A stretch of DNA of 64,000 nt from Agriotes lineatus (taxonomy: Eukaryota > Arthropoda > Insecta > Coleoptera > Elateridae). Positions 20,552 through 30,395 of this stretch are shown here, one piece after another. Under the pieces are notes generated by a model that saw only the letters and a program-made list of their open reading frames with translations, was not told where the DNA came from and did not search any database. How positions within the stretch are numbered: the first letter of the stretch is position 1; each line of letters opens with the position of its first letter. The stretch is from contig CALNHX010003595.1 of NCBI GenBank assembly GCA_940337035.1, forward strand, positions 82,048 through 146,047, in the 5' to 3' direction. The position numbers and the translations under genes are program-made.

Positions 20552-20772
20552 ATGGCAGCTTCAGAAGACGACAGCGAGGAAGATGTTTTATATATCTCAG
20601 CACTACAGGCAGAAAATGAAGCTACAGATTGGTTTGAAACGCTAACACTACCAAAGAATAAGAAGGTCAAATTCAAACTAGATTCCGGAGCTCAATGCAA
20701 CGTCATCTCGGAAAGCACAGCACAAGCCGCTGGCCTGCAAATATACCCCTCAAAGGTAAAACAACTAGTATC
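20552..20772 (+). pseudogene. Gypsy aspartic protease segment (5' part)
   Basis: The reading frame MAASEDDSEEDVLYIS... contains FKLDSGAQCNVIS, the D-S-G-A active site of retroviral-type aspartic proteases, near 20672-20712. Coding is native up to the 8-bp target duplication ctagtatc (20765-20772), where the hAT element begins; the remaining open stretch to 20863 is hAT terminus sequence. The protease continues at 27829 with LVSYSNHALNVLGES. The ATG at 20552 is internal to pol, not a proven start. Confidence 0.8.
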
Positions 20773-23665
20773 CAGGGCCGTTCCTACCAGGCGTGCAGTG
20801 CGTGCCCGCACGCAGGCGGCCGATTTTAGGGGGCGGCCGAATGCGGTCGAATTTGAGCGATAAAAAATTTGAAATTGCGATTAAAATTTAAGATTTGCGA
20901 TTGGCGCCAAATTGGGCGATTTTTGAAACTCCCGCAGCGGTTCTTAACCATAAAATTTTAAATTTTAAATTTCTTTGCAAATCTTTTTATCCCCACTTGT
21001 TTGTCGGGATTTGAGGGTGAGGTGCACCCTCAAATCCCGTCCTGTCACACATCTGGTCGAATGATCAACACAGCTGAGTCGACACTTGTAAGAATGCTAA
21101 AGGATACCGTTTTTTATTATACCCCCCTCGAACAGGGTTGTAAATTTCTTGTTCATCTATTTCCCGCTTTCTCTCAAAAATATGTAGGAATATAGCTTGC
21201 CGTAAGGCGTTTATGATTTATGCGGATGGGTAAAGGAGGAATGAACGGGCGCTTCCGTGTTCCGTTATTTAATCATTCAATCGGTACTATGGTATTATTG
21301 TAAAAAGCCGAATAAAACAGTATTTCTATAAATTTAAGGGCAATGTTCTAAGATGCCAAAGAACGAAATAAAAATAAATATTATCACTTGAAAAATATAT
21401 TATTCTTTTATTCCCTAAACTGCTTGTGACTCGTAGTTGGTTAGGTACGCAGTTAAAGTAATAAATAATAATAAATACTGCCAATACCGATGTTCCGTTA
21501 GGCATCGTACGTGACAATTTTCTTATTTTGCAGATTTTAATTTTAAAAATGTACAGTTTTGGGATTGGGGGTAGCTGGAAGATGAGAAAAATTAAAAGAT
21601 AGCCCTTAAAAATTAAATTTTGGCGAGCGGGCAGTGCACAAAGCTAGGTGCTAGAAGTGCGTAGTGCGTTAGTGGTTGAGGCGGCCGTGTTCACATTTAC
21701 GTGCGTCTTCGTACTTCGCAGATTATACAGGTAAGTAATTTCCAAGGTATTTCTATTCTGAATATCAAAACTAGAACTTACGGCCGTTTATGTATTATAT
21801 GCGCCTGGGTCCTAAGTTTATATTAGTCGATACGAGAAGCATCCCGTACGCATCTTTTAAATGCCACAAGTTAGAGAAAATGTGTTTTCACTTTCACATT
21901 ATATTAGTTACACTGAACAATTAGGCCAGTCACCGTAGACACAAAAATCGCGTTAGGCCGCAAAAAATTGCACAGTTCTGATTTTTTTGAATGTTGTTAG
22001 GATAGATACAAATAGTGTAAAACCAAGTTTGCAGCTTCGAACGACCTGTGCTAACTGCGTGGTGCTCGAAAAACCTTTTTTTTTTAGACTTTTTTCAGTT
22101 TCTGGCTTATTACCTCTAAAAGGTGCGTCCTACGGAAAAAGTCGCCCTGCACACTTTTAAAATAGACAAAATGTTCTACAATTTTAGTGTAACAGCAGCT
22201 TTGTAGGTCCAACATGTCCCGAGATAGAGCGCTTCAAAAATTGACTATTTTTCCCAAAAAGTTCGAAATTGTATTTTTAGTCGTCTTCCGAGCAGAATAT
22301 CGGTTAAAATACTCATCCTACGAGGAAAGTCATGGGAAATGAAGTTATAGAGCAGTTACTTAGCTATATTTAAGTACAAGCGGAACCCTATAGGGCCAAT
22401 AGTTCCTTTGTTATCAGGAAAAAACGAAAAATTAAGGAAATCGGATTTTTCAAGAAATGGAATTTCTGTTATTAATATTGCACAGTTACCTATAGAATGT
22501 TATAAAAATGACATTACATTTATAAATTTGATTTATTGTTATATACAGTGTACGCCAAAAAGTCGGCATAATATGGGAAAAAATTTTATTTTTGATTTTT
22601 CAGAAAAACTACGTCAATAATTTGTGCTTGTCTAAAAACCTATTTAGCCTCTATCATATGTACCGAGTGATTCTTAGTTATTCAGAAAATGGAGTTTTTT
22701 GAAATTGTCAAAAAATTTTTGATGTGTTATTTTTCGCTAACTGAACAATCTCAAGGCCAGAAAACCCCTAATTTTTTCAACTTTAGCTAAATATTAATTT
22801 TTCATTTTTTACATATTTTTCAAGATTTCACATACTAAGACTTAATATTAAAGTTATAATTTTTTTATGTGAACACTTGAAAGATACATTTGGGAAAAAT
22901 AATATAAAATGTTAATTATTCCCTTAGATTTTTTATTATTTACCGAAAAGTAATATGTTTGCATAATTTTTCCGTTCTCTATGCAAGGCCCTTTTTAGGA
23001 GAAATATCTTTCAATTCTAATTAATATCTACTTGAATGGCTTCTAGAAACTCTACTTTAGCCCTATTAATCAATTACTGTAACAAAAATCCTGTAAATGT
23101 TCTTTTACAGTTGTCTAAATGAGGAGATTTTTCTCTGTCCAATTTACATCTTCTAAAAAAATCTTTTCATTTAGACAACTGTAAGAGAACATTTATAGGA
23201 TTTTTGTAACAGTAATTCATTAACAGGGCTAGATTAGAATTTCTTGAAGCCATTTAAATAGAGATTAATTAGAATTGAAAAATATTTCTCCTAAAAAGCA
23301 CGTTGCACAAAAAACAAAAATTATACAAACATACTACTTACTATTCGGTAAATAATAAAAAATCTAGAGAACTAATTAACATTTTACATTACTTTTTATT
23401 ATTATAAATTTTTAGCTAAAGTTGAAAAAAATGGGGTTTTCTGGTCTATATAATAATTACTTAATTTCCGAAACAGCACTTTTCGGATTTTGACAATTTC
23501 GAAAGACTCCATTTCCTAAATAAGTAAAAATCACTCGGTATATATAATAGGGGATGAATAGGTGTTTAGACAAGCACAAATTATTGAAGTAAAAAGTTTT
23601 TTTGAAAAATCAAAAATAATTTTTATTTGAAATCGGCAGTGAAGTACGCCGAAATTGTCAGTAGA

Positions 23666-23900
23666 AATATAACAAGTGCTTGAAAAATTTCCGGAAATAT
23701 TTGGAAATATGTTCTTCAGCTATTTTTTCAATAAGAGCATGAGTGCATGCCAACTGAAAAAATCCCGACTCCGAAGGAGGAGGGATTTTTTCTTGGAGGC
23801 ATGCACGAATGCTTTTGTTGAAAAAAAAATAGCTGCATAACATATTTCCAAATATTTCCATAAGGAAATTTGTTGAGCACGCGTTATATTTTGATAGAGA
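23666..23900. mobile_element. Long hairpin element (type c), ~105-bp arms
   Basis: Arms meet at tcc-gaa-gga (23770-23778). Left aaatataac, aaatatttggaaatatgtt and gtgcatgcc are mirrored by ggcatgcac, aacatatttccaaatattt and gttatattt. The few mismatches make it a strong potential hairpin. The short frames through it are by-products. Confidence 0.75.
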
Positions 23901-24232
23901 ATATCACGAATGAAAAAACACAGTAGCAACAATCAGTATCGGCCTACTGACTTTGTTCAGAGCTTCATTGTTTCTAAATACTTTGATGACAGTGACAGAA
24001 GTGGAAATTTCCCGGTAAATTTCCGATTATCAATTTTCGCCGTTACCATGGTAACTTTCCAACTAAATTTGCATAAGGGATATTCTCATTAAAATACGAG
24101 AAGCAGTGAAGTAATCCATTGTTTTACGACTTTTTTGTAGGTGGCGAGGCGACAGATAAACGTCAATCGACCGAACATAACCTACAAAAGTTGGTTAAAA
24201 CGTTGTAATTTCACGATTTCTCGATTTCAAGT

Positions 24233-24372
24233 AAAACATAGTGTACACCTCGGCACTGAAGTTCCTTTTTATCCCTCATGTGGTTTATTTGACTTGGCCC
24301 TACGGGCCTCGGCAACTAAATCCACATTCGTGATGAAAAGTAAAACTTCAGTGCCTTGGTATACAAACTACT
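24233..24372. mobile_element. GC-cored hairpin element (type d)
   Basis: Arms meet at ggccc-tac-gggcc (24296-24308). Left cggcactgaagtt, tcatgtggttta are mirrored by taaatccacattcgtga and aacttcagtgcc. Ends tagtgtaca / tatacaaacta. Same plan as types a and b. Confidence 0.7.
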
Positions 24373-25104
24373 ATTTTCCCATATTATGCCGACTTTTTGG
24401 CGGACACTGTATATAACAATAAATCAAATTTATAAATGTAACCCCATTTTTATAACATTCTATAGGTGTAACTGTGCAATATTAATAACAGAAGTTCTAT
24501 TTCCTGAAAAATCCTATTTCCTTAATTTCTCGTTTTTTCCTTTTTTCTTTTTTAAATTAAAGCTAAGCAACTGCTCTACAACTTAATTTCCCATGACTTT
24601 CCTCGTAGGATGAGTATTTTAATCGATATTCTGCTCGGAAGACGGCTAAAACTACAATTTCGAACTTTTTGGGGAAAAATAACCAATCTTTGAAGTGCTT
24701 TATCTCGGGACGTATCGGACCTACGAGGCTGCTGTTACACTCAAATTGTATAAAATGTTGTCTACTTTAAAAGTGTGCAGCGCGACTTTTTCCGTAAGAC
24801 GCACCTTTTAGAGGTAATAAGCCAAAAACTGAAAAAAGTTCGAATAAAAAAAGATTTTTCGAGCACCACGCAGTTAGCACAGGTCTTTCGAAGCTGCAGA
24901 CTTAGTTTTACACTATTGGTATCTATCCTAACAACATCCCAAAAAATCAGGACTGTGCAATTTTTTGCGACCTACGACGTTTTAAATGACTGGCCTACAA
25001 TGTAAAATTCACGGAAATATAGAATGATGATAGTTTGTTAAAAAAAAAATTTATATTGATTTGAAAAAAAACTACCATGTTGTAACTTTTATTACAGTGA
25101 CAAA

Positions 25105-27618
25105 ATGTCTGAAAGAAAGACAAAGCGATTGTCTGGTGCATTCTATCGACATCAAAAGAAGAAGAAGACTGACGAAAGAGAAGAATTGAGGGGAGCCTTG
25201 GATAAATTTCTAATACCTCAAAAAAATACAGCGACGCCCTCTACATCATCTTCGGCAGAACCAGCAACAGTTGAACAAGAAGCTAAGACGTTTAACGACA
25301 AAGATACAAGTTCCTCTTCGGAAAACGAAAATGACGTGCCAGAAGTTTCAGAGGACATCGCGGAGTGCAGCGACTTCGATTCTGCGGACGCTGGAACGTG
25401 GCCTCGTTTACTGTCGAATTCCAACATCCAAATGTTGGTTGAAAATGGACCAACCCAAATCGAAATGAACTTTCCTGTTAACGAATTTGGTCGAAGATTC
25501 TGTTCGATCCAGTATATACGCGTTTTATTAAATGGTGAGAAAATAAAACGACTATGGCTGGTGTATTCTGTGAAACTCGACAGAGTATTTTGCTTTCCCT
25601 GTAAAATTTTTGGAAAGCAACAAATACAGTTAACCAGTACAGGATTCAATGAATGGCGACACTTGGCTGTCAACGTTTCGAGACATGAGCAAAGCTCAGA
25701 ACATATTAGCAATAGCAACAAATGGTCACAATTAAAAGATAGATTAAATACGAATACGACAATCGATGATGCGAATCAACGTGTTTATCAATTAGAGAAA
25801 AAACGGTGGCGCGATATTATAGGACGTTTGATAGCAATTATACAATATCTCGCAGTTCAATGCCTTGGCTTTCGTGGCACAGAAAATACATTGTTCACAC
25901 AGCATAACGGCAATTTTCTTAAAGCTGTAGAGATGATAAGTAAGTTTGATCCAGTGATGATGGAACATGTTCAAAATATTCAGAAATCTCAGATAGCAAC
26001 TAAAAAATCTAATGTACCCCATTACCTAGGAGTACATTTTCAAAATGAAATCATTCATTTGCTTGCCTCAGAAATCAAGAAAACTATAACAAAAACTATA
26101 CGAAGAGCTAAATACTATTCAATTATATTGGATACAACGCCAGATGTTGGCCACGTCAATCAAATAACTTTTATCGTACGAGTAACAGATTGCACCTCGG
26201 ATTGTACTACCACCCCGAAAGTGAAAGAATTCTTCTTGGGTTTCTTTCCAATAGAGGATACAACAGGTGAAGGTTTATATAGATTCCTGTGCGATAGACT
26301 TTTGCCAGAGTTTGATCTGGACTTGAAAAATATGCGAGGCCAAGGATATGATAATGGCTCAAACATGCGAGGAAAGCGAATAGGCCTTCAACAAAGGATT
26401 TTGACTGTCAATCCAAGAGCTTTCTTTGTTCCCTGTGCAGCGCATTCGTTGAACCTAGTAGTAAATGATGCAGCAAAAATAACATTAGAAACCATAAATT
26501 TTTTCGATTTGATTCAGGAACTATATGTGTTCTTTTCATCGTCAACGTACAGGTGGCATATTTTGAAAAGCAAAGTGCCACAATTAACACTTAAACCTTT
26601 AAGCGACACGCGCTGGGAGAGCAGAATTGAAGCCATTCGTCCTGTGAGATTTCAATTTGCATCGATTTGTTCATGTCTGGAGTTTTTGATCAACGACGAG
26701 TCTCGCGATTTGAAAACGAAGGATATGGCCAACACATTGTATGATAAAATTAATGATTTTAAGTTTGTTTGCTCATTATTGATCTGGCAAGAATTGTTAT
26801 CTAAAATTAACGTGGTTGGCAAGATGTTGCAGAAGAGTGATATTTGTGTAACAGAATCAATGAATGCTTTGAACAATTTAAATAAATTTATTAATGAATG
26901 TAGAACTGATGACAAATTTAAGAAATTCATTGACGAAGCAACCATGTTTGCAGCTGAGCATGAAATTGAACCAGAATTTCCAGTGCCAAGGAAACGAACC
27001 AAAAAAAGACTTTTCAATTACGAAGGACAAGATGATCAAATAGTCGATGCAACACTCAAATTCAAAGTTGATTTCTATTTTTCTATATTGGATACAGCAA
27101 AAGAAGCGCTGTCAGAAAGATTCGACCAACTGCAGAAATGCAGCGATATCTTTTCTTTTTTGAATAACTTGTTCCATTTGAACGACGATGCAATTAAGAA
27201 GTATTGCTCTGATTTAGATATTGCATTGCAAGTGAATGATGGAATATCAATTTCAAAAGATATAGATGGAGTAGAGCTATATACTGAATGTTTATCGTTC
27301 AAGGCATTATTTAATTCTGAGGTTTATAAATGTAAGGATATATTGGAAAAAATTGTTTGTAACGATTTGGTTCACTTGTTTCCTAATTTGGCAATAGCAA
27401 TTAGATTGTATTTGACGTTGCCAGTAACAGTTGCAAGTGGAGAAAGGTCATTTTCAAAACTAAAAATTGTAAAAAATTATTTAAGGTCAACCATGACACA
27501 GGAGCGCTTATCTGATTCAGCTCTTTTATCAATAGAGCACGACATATGTGAGAAAATTGATTATGCCAAAGTCATAGACGAGTTTGCTGCGAAAAAAGCT
27601 CGTAAAGCGCCACTCTAA
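25105..27618 (+). CDS. hAT transposase, TTF-type zinc finger and C-terminal dimerisation (ZMYM1-like), intact
   Basis: 837 residues from ATG to TAA without a break. It would cut out and reinsert hAT copies by binding their ends in the nucleus. Layout: lysine-rich N-terminus (KRLSGAFYRHQKKKK) and acidic Ser-rich linker to about residue 95; TTF-type zinc finger around residues 155-205 (RVFCFPCKIF, later W-HL and H-x5-H); DUF4371-like/RNase-H-fold catalytic region about 240-500 with IILDTTPD (Asp about 342), GQGYDNGSNMRGK (Asp about 416), CAAHSLNLVVND and DTRWESR; C-terminal hAT dimerisation near 765-800 with LPVTVASGERSFSKLK. These fit ZMYM1/zinc-finger-MYM-like insect hAT proteins. No frame damage, clear TIRs and TSD suggest a young copy, although its intron carries a large insert. 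Activity is unproven. Confidence 0.92.
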   Translation: MSERKTKRLSGAFYRHQKKKKTDEREELRGALDKFLIPQKNTATPSTSSSAEPATVEQEAKTFNDKDTSSSSENENDVPEVSEDIAECSDFDSADAGTWPRLLSNSNIQMLVENGPTQIEMNFPVNEFGRRFCSIQYIRVLLNGEKIKRLWLVYSVKLDRVFCFPCKIFGKQQIQLTSTGFNEWRHLAVNVSRHEQSSEHISNSNKWSQLKDRLNTNTTIDDANQRVYQLEKKRWRDIIGRLIAIIQYLAVQCLGFRGTENTLFTQHNGNFLKAVEMISKFDPVMMEHVQNIQKSQIATKKSNVPHYLGVHFQNEIIHLLASEIKKTITKTIRRAKYYSIILDTTPDVGHVNQITFIVRVTDCTSDCTTTPKVKEFFLGFFPIEDTTGEGLYRFLCDRLLPEFDLDLKNMRGQGYDNGSNMRGKRIGLQQRILTVNPRAFFVPCAAHSLNLVVNDAAKITLETINFFDLIQELYVFFSSSTYRWHILKSKVPQLTLKPLSDTRWESRIEAIRPVRFQFASICSCLEFLINDESRDLKTKDMANTLYDKINDFKFVCSLLIWQELLSKINVVGKMLQKSDICVTESMNALNNLNKFINECRTDDKFKKFIDEATMFAAEHEIEPEFPVPRKRTKKRLFNYEGQDDQIVDATLKFKVDFYFSILDTAKEALSERFDQLQKCSDIFSFLNNLFHLNDDAIKKYCSDLDIALQVNDGISISKDIDGVELYTECLSFKALFNSEVYKCKDILEKIVCNDLVHLFPNLAIAIRLYLTLPVTVASGERSFSKLKIVKNYLRSTMTQERLSDSALLSIEHDICEKIDYAKVIDEFAAKKARKAPL

Positions 27619-27828
27619 AATTTTATATTAGGAATTGCGAATGCGATATATGTTTATAAAATGCATTAATACAACAAATTCATTGTATTCTGAATTTCTC
27701 ATTATAAATTTGAATAAAGCACTTATGTATACTGGTTTAAATATTTTTTCCCATTGTCAAAGTGAGGGTGGGGGGGCGGCGAAAAATTGCTCAGCACGCA
27801 GGCGGCTGTACACCTAGGAACGGCCCTG

Positions 27829-28428
27829 CTAGTATCGTACTCAAATCATGCTCTTAATGTTTTAGGTGAAAGTTTGGTAAAAATTAAAACTAAACGTCAT
27901 AATGAACCTATCAAAATAATAGTAGTAGATCAAAAAGTACAACCAGTGTTAGGTAAGGATAGTTGTGTAAGTTTAGGCCTAATACAAACACTAGACATGG
28001 TAAACATACAATCGCACTCAATATTTAAAGGCATAGGATGCTTGAAAGGTTTCGAGTATGAAATAGACCTAATTGAAAATCCAAAGTTAACAATAAGTCC
28101 AGCGCGTAGGATCCCGATAAGAACTGAAGTCAAGAAAGAATTGGATCGGATGACCAATATGAGAATCATCGAGCCAATCAACGAACCAACTCCAGCAGTA
28201 TCTCCGATGGTAATAGTAAAGCAAAAGGGTAAGTTGCGAATCTGCATAGATCCCTCGGAAATAAATAAAAACTTAAAACGAAGGCATTACCCATTGCAAA
28301 CAATTGAAGAGATAACAACAAGGATTGATGGTTCAAAATGGTTTACAGCATTAGATTGCAGGAAAGGATTCTGGCAAATTAAAGTCACAGACAGGACAGC
28401 CAAATACCTTACTTTTGCAACACCATGA
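27829..28428 (+). pseudogene. Gypsy pol: protease C-terminus and first part of RT
   Basis: After the second ctagtatc copy, pol resumes: protease tail LGKDSCVSLGL near 27950, then RT with PARRIPIRTEVKKELDRM, SPMVIVKQKGKLRICIDPSE (motif 1-2 region) and WFTALDCRKGFWQIKV (motif A, catalytic Asp). The frame ends at TGA 28426-28428 where relatives have Trp (ATP-W-G-R), so a G-to-A type nonsense change is inferred. Confidence 0.85.
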
Positions 28429-28671
28429 GGACGTTATAAATGCTTAAGAATCCCATTTGGACTCGCCTCAGCACCCGAAATTTATCAACAAATAATGTGT
28501 AAAATAATCGGGAATACAAAGGGAGTTGAATGTTCAATGGACGACGTACTAATACATGCAGCAACAAAAGAAGAACTAGATCAATTAACAAATAAGGTCA
28601 TTAGAATGCTAAATGAGAAATGATTAAAATTAAATAAAGAAAAATGTCAATTTTCCAAAACACAAATCAGA
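28429..28671 (+). pseudogene. Gypsy RT core with altered catalytic motif
   Basis: Continues in the same frame after the stop: GRYKCLRIPFGLASAPEIYQ (motif B), then VECSMDDVLIHA, the usual Y-x-D-D block in which the aromatic residue is replaced by Ser while both Asp remain. A second stop (TGA 28621-28623) sits where Gly is usual before LKLNKEKCQFS. Near 28671 the frame shifts by one base into FGHLLTAEG. Confidence 0.85.
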
Positions 28672-29696
28672 TTTTTGGTCATCTGTTAACCGCAGAAGGA
28701 ATACTACCAGATCCACAGAAAGTCGAAGCAATTGACAGGTTGAAAACACCAACAAACGTCAAAGAACTACAAAGACTCCTTGGAATGGTAACATACGTAT
28801 CCAAATTTATACCAAATTTGGCAGAAATTACAGCCCCACTCAGAATATTACTCGAAAAAGAAAGTGAATGGGTATGGGACACACGACAAGAAACTGCAAC
28901 ACAAAAGATTAGAGAACTGCTTAAAAAACCACCCCTTCTAGGTTACTACAATCCTAAACGGTCAGTAACTTTATCAGTGGATGCGAGCAGCACGGCAGTA
29001 GGAGCAGTATTACTACAGGAACACAAACCAATAGCCTATAGTGCAAAATCGTTAACCAAATCCCAGATTAATTATAGCCAGCTAGAAAAAGAAGCTTATG
29101 CAATACTAACTGGATGCAAAAAATTCCATGAGTACATTTGGGGTCAAAAATTAGAAATTGAAACAGATCACAAACCACTTGAAACCATATTTAAAAAATC
29201 TATTTACGAAGCTCCACCAAGACTGCAGCGAATACTATTTGAGGTCATGCCCTACAATCCGATAGTTAAGTATAAAAAAGGAACTGAACTGTATATAGCA
29301 GACACCTTAAGTAGAGATTGCCAGCAAAATACTGAAAACGAAGATGAAGCAACCCTACAAATGCATGTTGTCATACCAATGTCCACAGATAAACTACAAC
29401 AAACTAAACAAGCTATAAAGAATAGCAAGGAACTTCAAATGCTAAAAAACACAATTCTAAATGGTTGGCCTACTGGGAAATCAGAAATACGACCTGAAAT
29501 TCAAAAATATGCCACCTATAAAGAGCAGCTGTCGTACCATAACGGTTTACTATTCAAAAATAGCAGAATTCTAATACCAGAAGCTATGAAACCTGAAATC
29601 CTAAAATACAGTCACCTAGCACACAAAGGAGTACAGGGAACATTACATATTGCAAGAGAAAGTGTTTTCTGGTCCAAAATGTCAGAAGATATATGA
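28672..29696 (+). pseudogene. Gypsy RT thumb, RNase H and integrase zinc-binding start
   Basis: RT end: GHLLTAEGILPDPQKVEAI and LQRLLGMVTYVSKFIPNL. RNase H: SVDASSTAVGAVLL (Asp, near 28978), YSQLEKEAYAIL (Glu, near 29075) and TDHKPLETIF (Asp, near 29165), ending IADTLSR. Then the integrase N-terminal HHCC region begins (SHLAHKGVQGTLHIARESVFW, near 29610). TGA at 29694-29696 replaces a usual Arg. The ATG at 28644 is out of the pol context and is not a real start. Confidence 0.85.
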
Positions 29697-30395
29697 AACT
29701 ATGTGGCCAGCTGCGCTACCTGCAAGAAGAAACAAAAAGACAACATAAAGGAACCAATATTACCACAACCAATACCAGAACACCCGTGGTCACAGGTAGC
29801 CTCGGATTTATTCCACCTAAAAGGAAAAGACTACATAATAATTGCGGATAGTTACTCAGGATTTTTCGACTTCCAACAACTGCCCAACCTAAATAGCAAA
29901 ACTATAATAGACATACTAAAAAAATGGTTCTCCGTTTATGGAATACCAGAAGTATTAGCTACTGATAACGGAAGACAATACACCTCCGAGGAATTCAAAA
30001 AATTCACCACCGAATGGCAATTTCATCATCGCTTATCAAGCCCAGGGTTCCCCAGATCCAATGGACTGGCTGAACGTTATGTACAGGAAGCAAAGAACTT
30101 AATCGATAAATGCAACGAAGAACGCTCTGATATATACCTAGCACTACTACATCACAGGAACACTCCTCGTGACAACCTTGGGTCACCAGTCCAACGACTA
30201 ATGAGTCGAAGAACAAAAACCCTGTTGCCTACTACTGATGATTGGTTAAAACCTAAAATAAACAAAAACGTTATCAAAGAACTCAATCGTCTTAAAAATA
30301 GTGAAAAATATTATGCAGACAAAAGTTCAAAACCAAGTGATAAATTCAAACGTGGTGACAATGTACTTTACCGTAATAATAAAAATCTGGTGTGA
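29697..30395 (+). pseudogene. Gypsy integrase
   Basis: Second half of HHCC (CATCKKK, 29713-29733), then the catalytic core: VASDLFHLKG (Asp, near 29805), LATDNGRQYTSEEF (Asp, near 29960) and SNGLAERYVQEAKNL (Glu, near 30085). This is the D,D,E arrangement of retroviral-type integrases that join cDNA to the genome. The C-terminal FKRGDNVLYRNN segment ends at TGA 30393-30395, where relatives continue V-W-x-P; beyond that the sequence is unrelated. Confidence 0.85.

Larger units (their letters stand above)
23636..24376. mobile_element. Insert in the right arm of the giant palindrome
   Basis: The left arm runs uninterrupted from atgggaaaaaatttt to tttttgatttttc, whereas the right arm breaks after aatttttatttg (23630s) and resumes at tattttcccatatt (24376). 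The ~740 bp between has no mirror in the left arm. It contains two GC-cored hairpins (23666-23900 and 24233-24372) and 330 bp of unremarkable sequence. A target duplication is not evident. Confidence 0.7.
21922..24997. mobile_element. Giant palindromic (foldback) element in the hAT intron
   Basis: Left arm 21922-~23137 is mirrored by ~23140-23635 plus 24376-24997; the right arm is split by a ~740-bp insert. Outer ends are TAGGCCAGTCA and its complement; both sides are flanked by caat (21918-21921, 24998-25001), a possible 4-bp target duplication. Landmarks: gttagcacaggt versus acctgtgctaac, cctacgaggaaagtcatggg versus cccatgactttcctcgtagg, agtcggcataatatggga versus tcccatattatgccgact, and at the centre gttgtctaaatgagg versus catttagacaac. 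Collapsed length about 2.3 kb, arms about 1.15 kb, with scattered differences. No transposase frame. The superfamily is unclear. Confidence 0.85.
21650..25104 (+). other. hAT 5' UTR exon, 3.4-kb intron and splice sites
   Basis: Sequence ending gattatacag|gtaagtaa (junction 21730/21731) is a near-perfect splice donor; cttttattacag|tgacaaaATG (junction 25097/25098) is a good acceptor with a T-rich tract, 7 bases before the transposase ATG. A predicted 5' UTR intron 21731-25097 would remove the whole palindromic insert, which explains how the transposase could still be expressed. The exon start is not defined by sequence. Prediction only. Confidence 0.5.
20773..27828 (+). mobile_element. Complete hAT transposon (ZMYM/TTF-type), 7.06 kb including nested insert
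   Basis: Left end CAGGGCCGTTCCTA and right end TAGGAACGGCCCTG are inverse. Flanks ctagtatc at 20765-20772 and 27829-27836 form an 8-bp target duplication, with gypsy protease coding on both sides. Subterminal GC-rich motifs (cacgcaggcggc) are near both ends. It encodes one intact 837-codon transposase at 25105-27618. Without the 3.08-kb palindromic insert (21922-24997) the element would be about 4 kb, normal for an autonomous hAT. It inserted after the gypsy element. Confidence 0.95.
20552..30395 (+). mobile_element. Ty3/gypsy retrotransposon pol, truncated at both ends and split by a hAT element
   Basis: Protease (20552-20772), then after a 7-kb hAT insertion the protease tail, RT, RNase H and integrase (27837-30395), all on plus. 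Motif style (SVDASSTAVGAVLL, TDHKPLETIF, LGMVTYVSKF) fits the invertebrate K02A2.6/Mag-like gypsy lineages. Gag and both LTRs are not recognisable, the 5' boundary is the palindrome at 20499-20550, and the 3' end stops at about 30395 next to acttccttttac, the opening of dispersed repeat R1. Three in-frame stops and a frameshift show it is dead. Confidence 0.85.

Noticed and set aside
25218..27302. Several minus-strand frames of 60-167 codons opposite the hAT transposase
   Set aside because: They are shadows of the well-supported plus-strand transposase and show no domain.
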